The notes under the pieces are model-generated. The model ran no database searches. It saw only the letters and a program-made list of their open reading frames with translations, and was not told where the DNA came from. From Pardosa pseudoannulata (lineage: Eukaryota; Arthropoda; Arachnida; Araneae; Lycosidae), in NCBI GenBank assembly GCA_032207245.1, contig CM063501.1, positions 82,687,168 through 82,751,167 on the forward strand: a DNA stretch of 64,000 nucleotides, read 5' to 3'. The position numbers and the translations under genes are program-made. Below, piece after piece: positions 44,540 to 57,100 of this stretch; positions within the stretch are counted from its first letter, which is position 1, and the number at the start of each line of letters is the position of its first letter.

Positions 44540-44682
44540 TTAAATAAAATATTCTTCCCCATTTTCGTCAGTTTCTAGGTCTCTCCCTAAAATATTCAAT
44601 TCGCTAAAACGTAGTAATTGTAGAGTATTGTAGATTGCTATAGCATGAATGTTTTTTCTTTCGCCAATCGTCCGTGCCATTG
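44540..44682. repeat. Exact 143-bp direct repeat, copy 1
   Basis: Identical base for base to 44945-45087, at a period of 405 bp. On the minus strand it encodes the end of an open frame finishing ...RDLETDENGEEYFI. Confidence 0.95.
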
Positions 44683-44836
44683 TTTCACTGTAAATAATCG
44701 AATCCTCCCCCGGGCCTTTAAGGGGAAAAAAAGACCGAAGTAAATAAACCTCACCTGCATTTCTCATGCTTCTTTCACCATCTGCAATATGCCGTTCTCC
44801 AGACGATTTCCGATAATCCGAGTGAGATGCTAGCAT
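44540..44836 (-). CDS. Unrecognised 98-residue open frame, doubtful
   Basis: The frame begins at 44836 with MLASHSDYRKSSGERH and ends in the acidic tail DLETDENGEEYFI. Its composition is charged and protein-like and it lies in locally GC-richer DNA, unlike most frames here. About half of it (the last ~47 codons) lies in the exact repeat. I recognise no domain. AATGCAG|GTGAGG within it could be a splice donor, in which case the downstream part would not be coding. It may belong to a retroelement leader rather than a gene. Confidence 0.25.
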   Translation of the reverse strand: MLASHSDYRKSSGERHIADGERSMRNAGEVYLLRSFFPLKGPGEDSIIYSETMARTIGERKNIHAIAIYNTLQLLRFSELNILGRDLETDENGEEYFI

Positions 44837-44944
44837 TGGAAGGAATGATCGCGAGGAGGTAAGGCACCGCTACCCATCCCATGGGATCTCTTAGGAGTGT
44901 TTGACCCTTTGGGGTTCGGCCGCGCTACTGGCGATGACTGTTTA
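44683..44944. other. 262-bp GC-richer segment between exact repeats
   Basis: Contains CCCCCGGGCC, CCCATCCCATGGGATC (with a short palindrome CCCATGGG) and TTCGGCCGCGCTACTGG. No PBS or polypurine tract convincing enough to call a TRIM-type retroelement, and the repeats do not start TG or end CA. Confidence 0.4.
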
Positions 44945-45087
44945 TTAAATAAAATATTCTTCCCCATTTTCGTCAGTTTCTAGGTCTCTCCCTAAAATAT
45001 TCAATTCGCTAAAACGTAGTAATTGTAGAGTATTGTAGATTGCTATAGCATGAATGTTTTTTCTTTCGCCAATCGTCCGTGCCATTG
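44945..45087. repeat. Exact 143-bp direct repeat, copy 2
   Basis: Second copy of the repeat at 44540-44682 with no mismatch or gap; sequence on either side differs between the copies. Confidence 0.95.
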
Positions 45088-46960
45088 AAGAACTACAAAT
45101 TGTGACGAGTTATGTATGGGAATTCAAGTGAACAGAGCATCGGAATGGATCAGGCATCTTTGATACTATTCCATTTGCCACATGTTTCTTGTACGTATGG
45201 TAGCATTATTTGCAACTGCTTCGTTCAAATTCATCTGTAATTTCCTTTATTCATTTAGTTAGTACTTTTTCCTTTTTATTATATTTTTTATCGATAACGT
45301 TTTTAATTATTATTTTTTTGCGAACTATTGTAAACTGTTAAGAATACACTTTAATACAAACAATGTCTTGGAACTAAAAGAGTTACCTTTTTTAACGTCA
45401 TCTTTAAAATGAAATCTTTAAATGATTTCATAAATATGACTGACGCCATCAGATTTTTTTTCAATTTATTATAAAAAAATTTAGAAACTACGCTTTCTGA
45501 GCGCAATAAACTATTGATAATTGTTATTAGTATTCATATTGACCCTGATGCAGCTAAGACATACTTTTCAACAAAAAAGTCTTAACTCCATGTCAACACA
45601 TTTCTTTAACATTGATATCTGTAAGATAGACACAGACTGAGCTCTGTAATAGTTTTCTCAATTGAAAATCCATATTAAATGATGTGCTTAAATTCAGTGA
45701 AAACGTTATCAATTAATCAATCCATTTCTCCGTAATTTATTAAGACCAACATAATTGACGTTAATAAAGGACCTTAAGAACATGCTTTAATAAAGGACAG
45801 ACAAATGGATTTAATTTACAGATATTTTCTCTTGTACTATTTTACAATGAATGCTCATATATATATAATAAGCAACATTATGGGTTTTTTCATTCCATAG
45901 TTAGAGATAAAATGTTACAATTTGAGACCTTGTTTAATTTTAATTGTGTAGTATTTCTTTTTGAAAGAGAAAATATATTTTAGCATTTAACTTACGTCAT
46001 ATTTTCAGAGTTAATTTTCGAAATTTCTTTAATGAAACTCCATTTTAGTTAATGAATAGTCACTGTCTTCAAGAATTATCACACAATAAATAGTCGGAAA
46101 ATTTTGAGTTCCTATGAAATTCGTTTTATATCAAGAATTGGAGCATTTCTTTGATATTAGTTTGATGTTAACAGACTGCAGGGTATCACTGTACATGAGT
46201 AAAAGCAACTTCCCACATGCACTATGCTAGGCAGCATATTCTCTTTGTTTTTAAAAAGGAACGTCACCTGTATAGTTCATTATTTTTCGTGCACAAAATC
46301 ACAAGGAATATAATTCAGATATGTTAAAACTTGTTTTCTTTTTTTGAAAGAGAGACTGGATTTAAGCTTTATGCTTACTAAAATTTAATTTATATTTATT
46401 TTTCTTCAATGGCAAAACGAGATAAAAAGATTAGTTCCAAACCAATTATACCGTACATCTACATTTACAGCTATTAAATGATTTTATTATATTAGCCTAT
46501 TTTTAAACCCATGTAAAATAAAGCGTTGTAAAGGTTTAATAACAAAACATTTTATACATAATTACTAAGCTTTGAAATTTATAAAACTGATATATGCATA
46601 TAACTAATTAATAATAAAGTAGCATACTTTCAAAAACAAAATGTCTACACCAAACATGAAAGAAAAGACATACACTTATTCGCAAAATAGGTTTTCAAAT
46701 TTTGTGAATTAGAAGCTATTTGTTTAAACAAAACACAATAAAACTACTTTTTTATTCTGTAAACACCAATTATGTAACTACGGCCAATTTATATTTATCA
46801 CTTGATAAAGGCTACTAGTTTTATAATTTATATATTAATAGTTTATAGTTATCTTATATTTTTATGCCTTTGATTTAATTTAGATAAATGTAAAATTTAA
46901 GTTTTCCAGAATGAATAAAATATTAATTTTATAAATTATTTTATTTTAAAATTTAGGTTG

Positions 46961-46962
<2 letters not shown>
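45088..46962. other. AT-rich sequence without recognisable feature
   Basis: 1.9 kb with no supported gene, RNA or repeat boundary. Confidence 0.5.

Positions 46963-47008
<46 letters not shown>
46963..47008. repeat. (AT)23 microsatellite
   Basis: 46 bp of uninterrupted alternating A and T. Confidence 0.97.
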
Positions 47009-47012
<4 letters not shown>

Positions 47013-47851
47013 AAAAGAAATTAGTTTTCTTTTCATCTGGTGTATATTTTCTACATTTAAAAAAATGTATTACTTTAAATTAGGAAAAAACTAAATACTT
47101 CTCTAAAATCTACTGTGATAGTTAAAAACTTGTATATATTTCATTGTAAAAGGAGGGAAAGTTAATAATTTTCATTCTTAAAGTTATTCCTTTATCATAA
47201 GGAAAATAATTTTATTATGCATTGAAAAGTATATTTAAATTACAATTAAAATTTTATAAGTTTGAAAATGTTCTATGTCTCCTTAAAATGATAACGCAAT
47301 GATTAAAGAATAATCTAATATTCATAACAATATCAAACAAGATTAATACAATTTAAATTAAAAAACAAATTTATAAATTGAATATGAAACATAAAATCAT
47401 TCATTTTAGTATTTTGAACAGTCCTCTGTGATGCTTTCATAACATAAACAGACAATCAGTGATAAAATAAATCGGATTAATTTCACTAATCAATTTCATA
47501 ATTAATTTCCATATTTACAGTTACTTATTTTATGCAGTCTGTCGCCAAGTAGTTCAAAGATAATAGCACTTTTCAGACTCCGTACTAATTATACGAACCA
47601 GTGCTCTGAATATAATATTTATATATTGAACATACAGGTAGAATCGCAAATACACATTCTGCAGTATTATGCATTATAGACTACTACATAGGAATTATCA
47701 GTAAGCCTATTGATGCTACATTTCCTTTCATTGTTGCATATTTAATGACCAGACATTAATACTGATAAAATAATTATTGTAATAAGAGTAAATAATTTTT
47801 TAGATTAAAAGAATTTATTAATTTTAAATATATTTTAATGATTTTCTAATT

Positions 47852-47854
<3 letters not shown>
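47009..47854. other. AT-rich sequence without recognisable feature
   Basis: No gene or repeat boundary seen between the two TA microsatellites. Confidence 0.5.

Positions 47855-47932
<78 letters not shown>
47855..47932. repeat. (TA)39 microsatellite
   Basis: 78 bp of perfect TA dinucleotides, the longest pure microsatellite in the window; prone to cruciform formation and length error. Confidence 0.97.
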
Positions 47933-47935
<3 letters not shown>

Positions 47936-48359
47936 TGCTTGTACCATTTTGGAACAATAGTTAAATAATCGATTCTCTAATATTTATCCAAGTATTCTAT
48001 TTAAGTAAGATTTACTTTTAAATAAAATTTAGCAGAATGTATATAAGATGAGATAATTTGTACTGTACGTTAATGCACCATATATTATAAAAAAAACAAG
48101 TTTTTTATAATCATTGTATATCAGATTATGCAGATCTAGTTTATAAATAATATATCTGGGGAATATTAATGAATGTAAGCAGCTATTTTAATAGATTATA
48201 TTTTATAATTAATTCTGTCTTAAACTTTGCGAAACAAAAAGAGAAATTAGTATCATTAAAACATATCTTTAACTTGTACAAAATTTCTCTTACACTTCAT
48301 TAAGTTATAGAAATGTTAAACTATGTGTATTGAAAAATGTTAAGTTTTAAGTGAATCCT

Positions 48360-50110
48360 CTATTCATCTATGTGTTAGTATTTTTTATTTAATAGATATG
48401 TGTTAATTTCTGAATCATTATATGAAGTAAATGGAAAGTTTTGTATTTAAGCTCAAGTGATCATAATTTAATGACCATAAATTTTTAAGATAAAATATTA
48501 AAGTTTTCATTTCAGATAACTTTATTTCTCAGATTAATTCTGTCTAATCATTTTAAAATATAAAACAGAATTTTCATCATTGAAACGATATCAATAATAC
48601 GTAATAAAGAAATTATATGAAGTAAAAAGGAATTATGTATCTAATTTCGGGAAATCATAATTTAATGAACATAACTTTTTATTATAAAAAAAGTTTTTGT
48701 TTAAGGTAATTTTTTATCAGATAGAAACAGTGAAATCATTTTCAAATTATAAGACAGATCTTACATTACTGAAAACATAGGAATAATATCTCATGTTAAT
48801 TATTGTGTTTAAGAGAAATTCTTTCTCAGATGACTTCTCTGTAATCATTTGAAACTATAATAGAGAACTCTCATCATTGAAAGTATTGCAATAACATGTA
48901 AAGTTAAGGATATCATTACAGGTAATTTTTTAGTCAGATAAGTACAGTCTAATCATTTTAAAGTATAAGACAAGCTTTTCATCATTGTAAAGACGGAAAT
49001 TAAAATAAATAATATAATTTCTCTCCAAAACATGTGTGTTCGTATTTTTTAATTTCGTAGATATGTATTACTTACTGAAACATTATACGAATAAATGGAA
49101 ATTTTTGTATTTAAGATCAGGAGATCATAATTTAAAGAACATAACTTATTTTCAAAAATATTAAGGATTTTTTGTTTATAATAACTTTTTTTCAGATAAA
49201 AACAATATAATCATTTTCAATTATAAGACAGATCTTACAATACTGAAAAATTAGGAATAATATCTTAAATTAATTATTGTGTTTAAGAGATATTCTTTCT
49301 CAGATACGTACTATGTAATCATTTTAAACTATAATAGAGTTCTCTTATCATTCAAAATATTGCAATAATTTGTAAAGTTAATGATATCATTAAGTGTAAT
49401 TTTTTATTCAGATGAGTACAGTCTAATCATTTTAAAGTATAAGACAAACTTTTCATCATTCTAAAGACGGAAATTATAATAAATAATAAAATTTTTCTCC
49501 CAAACTTATGTGTTCTTATTTTTTTAATTTCATAGATATATATTACTTACTGAAACATTATACGAATAAATGGAAATTTTTGTATTTAAGATCAGGGGAT
49601 CATAATATAAGGAACATAATTTATTTTCAAAAATATTAAGGTTTTATTGTTTTAAGATAACTTATTTTCAGATAAAAACAATATAATCATTTTCAATTAT
49701 AAGAAAGATCTTACATTACTGGACTGTACTTATCTGACTAAAAAAATTACCTTTAATGATATCATTAAAGGTAATTTTTTAGTCAGATAAGTACAGTCTA
49801 ATCATTTTAAAGTATAAGACAAACTTTTCATCATTGTAAAGACGGAAATTATAATAAAAAATAGAATTTCTCTCCTAAATTTGTGTCTTCGTATTTTTTA
49901 ATTTCGTAGATAAGTATTACTTACTGAAACATTATACGAATAAATGGAAATTTTTGTATTTAGGAAAAGGAGATCATAATTTAAAGAACTTATTTTCAAA
50001 AATATTATCGTTTTTTTTAAGATAACTTTTTTTTTCAGATAAAAACAATTGAAACATTTTCAATTATAAAACAGTTTTTACAATACTGAAAAATTAGGAA
50101 TAATATCCCA
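48360..50110. repeat. Nested tandem repeat: ~107-bp subunits in ~480-bp units
   Basis: Subunits share (C/G/A)TAATCATTTT, TATAAGACA and TTCATCATT or TTACATTACTG blocks, spaced about 107 bp (for example 48843, 48951; 49210, 49316, 49423). A longer unit carrying TTACTGAAACATTATACGA, then AAATGGAAATTTTTGTATTT recurs at about 49070, 49548 and 49926. The first interval is ~478 bp; the next is ~378 bp, consistent with loss of one subunit near the palindrome. Subunit variants alternate in a set order, so it is a small higher-order repeat. Confidence 0.75.
49722..49798. repeat. Zero-loop palindrome, 38/39-bp arms
   Basis: The two arms meet at CTTTAATGAT|ATCATTAAAG (49751-49770) and run out to GACTGTACTTATC / GATAAGTACAGTC. 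The only mismatch is one extra A in the left arm. The right arm is the normal subunit sequence of the surrounding repeat, so the left arm is an inverted copy of it. Confidence 0.92.
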
Positions 50111-50389
50111 CGTTAATATTTTAATATCATAAATCTGTCTATATTTCTTCAATGTCTTAATTCATCTTTTATAAATTAAATAGTTTATTTTAGTTATTAC
50201 ATGAATATTTTTATTTAATACTAGATGTATATAAATGAATGTCCATACATGTTTATGTATGATTTTTTTAGAGGGGGAACAAGTCATAATATTTCTCTTC
50301 ATATTTCCGTCCAATCGTATTTATATATCCTAACACTGTTTAAAATATATGCAATATTATTTAGTAAATTTAAGATATGAAATTTATAT
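50111..50389. other. Transition between the two satellite arrays
   Basis: AT-rich unique-looking sequence with one G-run (AGAGGGGGAAC, about 50268). Confidence 0.5.
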
Positions 50390-50487
50390 TGTTGAGGATA
50401 TGTTTAGCATAAAAATTCATGGTAAAAATCAATGATTATTTAGTAAGGAATGAAAGTATTTACGGAAACATTTTCTCGTATCCTTAA

Positions 50488-51118
50488 CCCTCTATGCGGT
50501 TCGCACGTACAATTTCGCCAAACCGATCTACGAAGAGCTTGTCACGTACAATTTCAACCTCCAAAAACGCTTCGAAATTGAATGTAGTGTGCATTTCTGA
50601 TAGTAGTTTCCCACATGGAGTTTTGCGAAGGAGGGTCAGGTTGATTGTTTAGGAACACCACCCCTCTTTGACTAACATATATTGAGGATACAGCTCTACC
50701 CTGATGCACAAAGACGCTGATAGCTTTTCATGGCTTGGTAAATCTCTATTTCGAAGTATTTCGTGTGCGGTAACAGATGTATCTCTAATTGCACTACTGA
50801 AATATCTTGCATGAATTTCGTAAAAAATATTAACAAGTCTCTCAAAGAATATTTCTATTTGTACTTTTAGAATACATTATTTCTTATGGGAGGATATCCG
50901 AGACTTGACGAGCTTTATATGTATTAAAAATTTAAATCTATAATATCTATCTATATATCTATTTATAACCGGAAGTAAAGGAACAATAACGAGGATGGGT
51001 TTCCGGTATTCCATTCTAGTCGACTAAGAATCATAAAACGCTTTGGCCGCTGACACAGTAAACCTTTAGCGTATTTTTGGAGACTTTTTTTTTTCCTTGA
51101 TGTGTTCCACTCGGAGGG
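50488..51118. mobile_element. piggyBac-type element, family D copy 2, inside the satellite
   Basis: A 631-bp insert with ends CCCTC...GAGGG. TTAA lies on the left (50484-50487) and ATAA, a one-base variant, on the right (51119-51122). Monomers at about 53078, 55034 and 56996 carry the intact target (CGTATCCTTAAATTTCTTG). CACGTACAATTTC appears twice in the left 70 bp as a subterminal direct repeat. It is related to the element at 27300-27971. No open frame. Confidence 0.9.
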
Positions 51119-54100
51119 ATAAATTTCTTGAAATTTTAATTTTTTTAATTCTTAAAATTATCTTTTTAAAGAATAATTTACAAATTAAATTAATTTAGAA
51201 TTAATATATTTAAAGGAATAAAAATATATAGAGAGATATTTCAAAGATTCCTCGAGCCAATTCTTAAATATAATTATTGAAAAGATAAATGATTATAATA
51301 AAATAAAACGCAATGCACAAAAGTGAATATCTAATGAATATTTAATGAATATATTTACAGTTATTTTTTGTTTAAAATATAGAATATAGTTAAATGGTTG
51401 ATAAATTTAGAGATAATTTTTAATGCTTCCTCATAACAACGCAATGAAATCATTTTTATTTTTCATAAATAAATAAAATCATTGGAAACAATTAAATATC
51501 TTTAAAAATGTGTTGAGGATACGTTTAGCATAAAAATTCATGGTAAAAATCAATGATTATTTTAGTAAGGTATAAAAACATTTATGGAAAATTTTTTATA
51601 TTTTCCTTAAATTCCTTGCATTTTTAATTTTTTTAATTTTTAGAATTATCTTTATAAAGAATACTTTACAAATTAAATTAATTTAGAATTAATATATTTG
51701 AATGGATGAAAATATGTAGAGATATATTTGAAAGATTACTCAGGACAATTCTTAAATATAATTATTGAAAAGATAAATGATTATATTAAATTAAAACGCA
51801 TTGCACACAAATGAATATCTAATGAATATTTAATGAACATATTTACAGTTAATTTTTGTTTAAAATATAGAATAAATATCATTAAATGTTTGATAAATTT
51901 AGAGATATTTAATGCTTCCTCATAACAACGCAATGCAATCATTTTTATTTTTCATAAGTAAATAAAATCATTGGAAAGCAGTTAAATATCTTGAAAAATG
52001 TGTTGAGGATACGTTTAGCGTAAAAATACATGGTAAAAATCGATGATTATTTTAGTAAGGTGTAAAAAAATGTACGGAAAGATTTTATATTGTCCTTAAA
52101 TTCCTTGCGTTTTTAATTTTTTTAATTCAGAGAATTATCTTTTTAAAGAATAATTTACAAATTAAATTAATTTAGAATTATTATATTTGAATGGATAAAA
52201 ATATGTAGAGAAATATTGGAAAGATTACATGAGACAATTCTTAAATATTATTATTGAAAAGATAAATGATTATATTAAAAAAAAACGCATTGCACACAAA
52301 TGAATATCTAATGAATATTTAATGAATATATATACAGTTAATTTTTATTTAAAATATAGTATAAATATCACTAAATGGTTGATAAATTTAGAGATATTTT
52401 TATTGCTTCCTCATAACAGCGAATTGTAATCATTTTTATTTTTCATAAATAAATAAAATCATTGGAAAACATTTAAATATCTTGCAAAATGTGTTGAGGA
52501 TACGTTTAGCATAAATATTCATGGTAAAATCTATGATTATTTGAGTAAGGAATGAAAACATTTAAGGAAAGTTTTTCTCGTGTCCTTAAATTTCTTGTAA
52601 TTTTAATTTTTTTAACTCTTAAAATTATCTTATTAAAGAATACTTTACAAATTAAATTAATTTAGAATTATTTTATTTGAATGGATAAAAATATGTAGAG
52701 AGATATTTGAAAGATTCCTCGAGCCAATTCTTAAATATTATTATTGAAATGATAAATGATTATATTAAAAAAAAAACGCTTTGCACAAAAATGAATATCA
52801 CATGAATATTTAATGAATATATTTACTGTTATTTTTTGTTTAAATTATAGAACAGATATCATTAAATGTTCGTTAAATTTAGAGATATTATTTAATGCTT
52901 CCTCATATCAACGGTATGTAATCATTTTTATTTTTCATAAAAAAATATAATCATTGGTAAGCAATTAAATATCTTAAAAAATGTGTTGAGGATATGTTTA
53001 GCATAAAAATTCATGGTAAAAATCAATGATTATTTTAGTAAGGAATGAAAGTATTTACGGAAAGATTTTCTCGTATCCTTAAATTTCTTGAAATTTTAAT
53101 GTTTTTAATTCTTAAAATTATCTTTTTGAAGAATAATTTACAAATTAAATTAATTTAGAATCAATATATTTAAAAGAATAAAAATATATAGAGAGAGATT
53201 TGAAAGATTCCTCGAGCCAATTCTTAAATATAATTATTGAAAAGATAAATGATTATAATAAAATAAAACGCAATGCACAAAAGTGAATATCTAATGAATA
53301 TTTAATGAATATATTTACAGTTATATTTTGTTTAAAATATAGAATATATTTAAATGGTTGATAAATTTAGAGATAATTTTTAATGCTTCCTCATAACAAC
53401 GCAATGAAATCATTTTTATTTTTCATAAATAAATAAAATCATTGGAAACAATTAAATATCTTTAAAAATGTGTTGAGGATACGTTTAGCATAAAAATTCA
53501 TGGTAAAAATCAATGATTATTTTAGTAAGGTATAAAAACATTTATGGAAAATTTTTTATATTTTCCTTAAATTCCTTGCATTTTTAATTTTTTTAATTTT
53601 TAGAATTATCTTTATAAAGAATACTTTACAAATTAAATTAATTTAGAATTAATATATTTGAATGGATAAAAATATGTAGAGATATATTTGAAAGATTACT
53701 CAGGACAATTCTTAAATATAATTATTGAAAAGATAAATGATTATATTAAATTAAAACGCATTGCACACAAATGAATATCTAATGAATATTTAATGAACAT
53801 ATTTACAGTTAATTTTTGTTTAAAATATAGAATAAATATCATTAAATGTTTGATAAATTTAGAGATATTTAATGCTTCCTCATAACAACGCAATGAAATC
53901 ATTTTTATTTTTCATAAATAAATAAAATCATTGGAAAGCAGTTAAATATCTTGAAAAATGTACTGAGGATACGTTTAGCGTAAAAATTCATGGTAAAAAT
54001 CGATGAATATTTTAGTAAGGTATAAAAAAATGTACGGATAGATTTTATATTGTCCTTAAATTCCTTGCGTTATTAATTTTTTTAATTCATAGAATTATCT

Positions 54101-57100
54101 TTTTAAAGAATAATTTACAAATTAAATTAATTTAGAATTAATATATTTGAATGGATAAAAATATGTAGAGAAATATTGGAAAGATTACATGAGACAATTC
54201 TTAAATATTATTATTGAAAAGATAAATGATTATATTAAAAAAAAAAACGCATTGCACACAAATGAATATCTAATGAATATTTAATGAATATATATACAGT
54301 TAAATTTTGTTTAAAATATAGAATAAATATCATAAAATGGTTGATAAATTTAGAGATATTTTTAATGCTTCCTAATAACAGCGAATTGTAATCATTTTTA
54401 TTTTTCATAAATAAATAAAATCATTGGAAAACATTTAAATATATTGAAAAATGTGTTGTGGATACGCGTAGCATAAAACTTCATGGTAAAAATCAATGAT
54501 TATTTTAGTAAGGAATGAAAACATTTACGTAAAGTTTTTCTCGTGTCCTTAAATTTCTTGTAATTTTAATTTTTTTAATTCTTAAAATTATCTTATTAAA
54601 GAATGCTTTACAAATTAAATTAATTTAGAATTAATATATTTGAATGGATAAAAATATGTAGAGAGATATTTGAAAGATTCCTCGAGCCAATTCTTAAATA
54701 TTATTATTGAAATGATAAATGATTATATTAAAAAAAAACGCATTGCACAAAAATGAATATCACATGAATATTTAATGAATATATTTACTGTTATTTTTTG
54801 TTTAAATTATAGAATAGATATCATTAAATGTTCGTTAAATTTATAGATATTATTTAATGCTTCCTCATATCAACGGTATGTAATCATTTTTATTTTTCAT
54901 AAAAAAATATAATCATTGGTAAGCAATTAAATATGTTAAAAAATGTGTTGAGTATATGTTTAGCATAAAAATTCATGGTAAAAATCAATGATTATTTTAG
55001 TAAGGAATGAAAGTATTTACGGAAAGATTTTCTCGTATCCTTAAATTTCTTGAAATTTTAATTTTTTTTATTCTTAAAATTATGTTTCTAATGAATAATT
55101 TACAAATTAAATTAATTTAGAATTAATATATTTGAAAGAATAAAAATATATAGAGAGATATTTGAAAGATTCCTCGAGCCAATTCTTAAATATAATTATT
55201 GAAAAGATAAATGATTATAATAAAATAAAACGCAATGCACAAAAGTGAATATCTAATGAATATTTAATGAATATATTTACAGTTATTTTTTGTTTAAAAT
55301 ATAGAATATAGTTAAATGGTTGATAAATTTAGAGATATTTTTTAATGCTTCCTCATAACAACGCAATGAAATCATTTTTATTTTTCATAAATAAATAAAA
55401 TCATTGGAAACAATTAAATATCTTTAAAAATGTGTTGAGGATACGTTTAGCATAAAAATTCATGGTAAAAATCAATGATTATTTTAGTAAGGTATAAAAA
55501 CATTTATGGAAAATTTTTTATATTTTCCTTAAATTCCTTGCATTTTTACTTTTTTTTATTCTTAGAATTATCTTTTTAAAGAATACTTTACAAATTAAAT
55601 TCATTTAGAATTAATATATTTGAATGGATAAAAATATGTAGAGATATATTTGAAAGATTACTCAGGACAATTCTTAAATATAATTATTGAAAAGATAAAT
55701 GATTATATTAAATTAAAACGCATTGCACACAAATGAATAGCTAATGAATATTTAATGAACATATTTACAGTTAAATTTTGTTTAAAATATAGAATAAATA
55801 TCATAAAATGGTTGATAAATTTAGAGATATTTTTAATGCTTCCTAATAACAACGCAATGCAATCATTTTTATTTTTCATAAATAAATAAAATCATTGGAA
55901 AGCAGTTAAATATCTTGAAAAATGTGTTGAGGATACGTTTAGCATAAAACTTCATGTAAAAATCGATGATTATTTTAGTAAGGTATAAAAAAATGTACGG
56001 AAAGATATTATATTGTCCTTAAATTCCTTGCGTTTTTAATTTTTTTAATTCATAGAATTATCTTTTTAAAGAATAATTTACAAATTAAATTAATTTAGAA
56101 TTATTATATTTGAATGGATAAAAATATGTAGAGAGATATTTGAAAGATTACATGAGACAATTCTTAAATATTATTATTGAAAAGATAAATGATTATATTA
56201 AAAAAAAAACGCATTGCACACAAATGAATATCTAATGAATATTTAATGAATATATATACAGTTAATTTTTATTTAAAATATAGTATAAATATCACTAAAT
56301 GGTTGATAAATTTAGAGATATTTTTATTGCTTCCTCATAACAGCGAATTGTAATCATTTTTATTTTTCATAAATAAATAAAATCATTGGAAAACATTTAA
56401 ATATCTTGCAAAATGTGTTGAGGATACGTTTAGCATAAATATTCATGGTAAAATCTATGATTATTTGAGTAAGGAATGAAAACATTTAAGGAAAGTTTTT
56501 CTCGTGTCCTTAAATTTCTTGTAATTTTAATTTTTTTAACTCTTAAAATTATCTTATTAAAGAATACTTTACAAATTAAATTAATTTAGAATTATTATAT
56601 TTGAATGGATAAAAATATGTAGAGAGATATTTGAAAGATTACTCGAGAGAATCCTTAAATATTATTATTGAAAAGATAAATGATTATATTAAAAAAAAAC
56701 GCATTGCACAAAAATGAATATCACATGAATATTTAATGAATATATTTACTGTTATTTTTTGTTTAAATTATAGAACAGATATCATTAAATGTTCGTTAAA
56801 TTTAGAGATATTATTTAATGCTTCCTCATATCAACGGAATGTAATCATTTTTATTTTTCATAAATAAATAAAATCATTGGTAAGCAATTAAATATCTTGA
56901 AAAATGTGTTGAGGATATGTTTAGCATAAAAATTCATGGTAAAAATCAATGATTATTTTAGTAAGGAATGAAAGTATTTACGGAAAGATTTTCTCGTATC
57001 CTTAAATTTCTTGAAATTTTAATTTTTTTAATTCTTAAAATTATCTTTTTGAAGAATAATTTACAAATTAAATTAATTTAGAATCAATATATTTAAAAGA

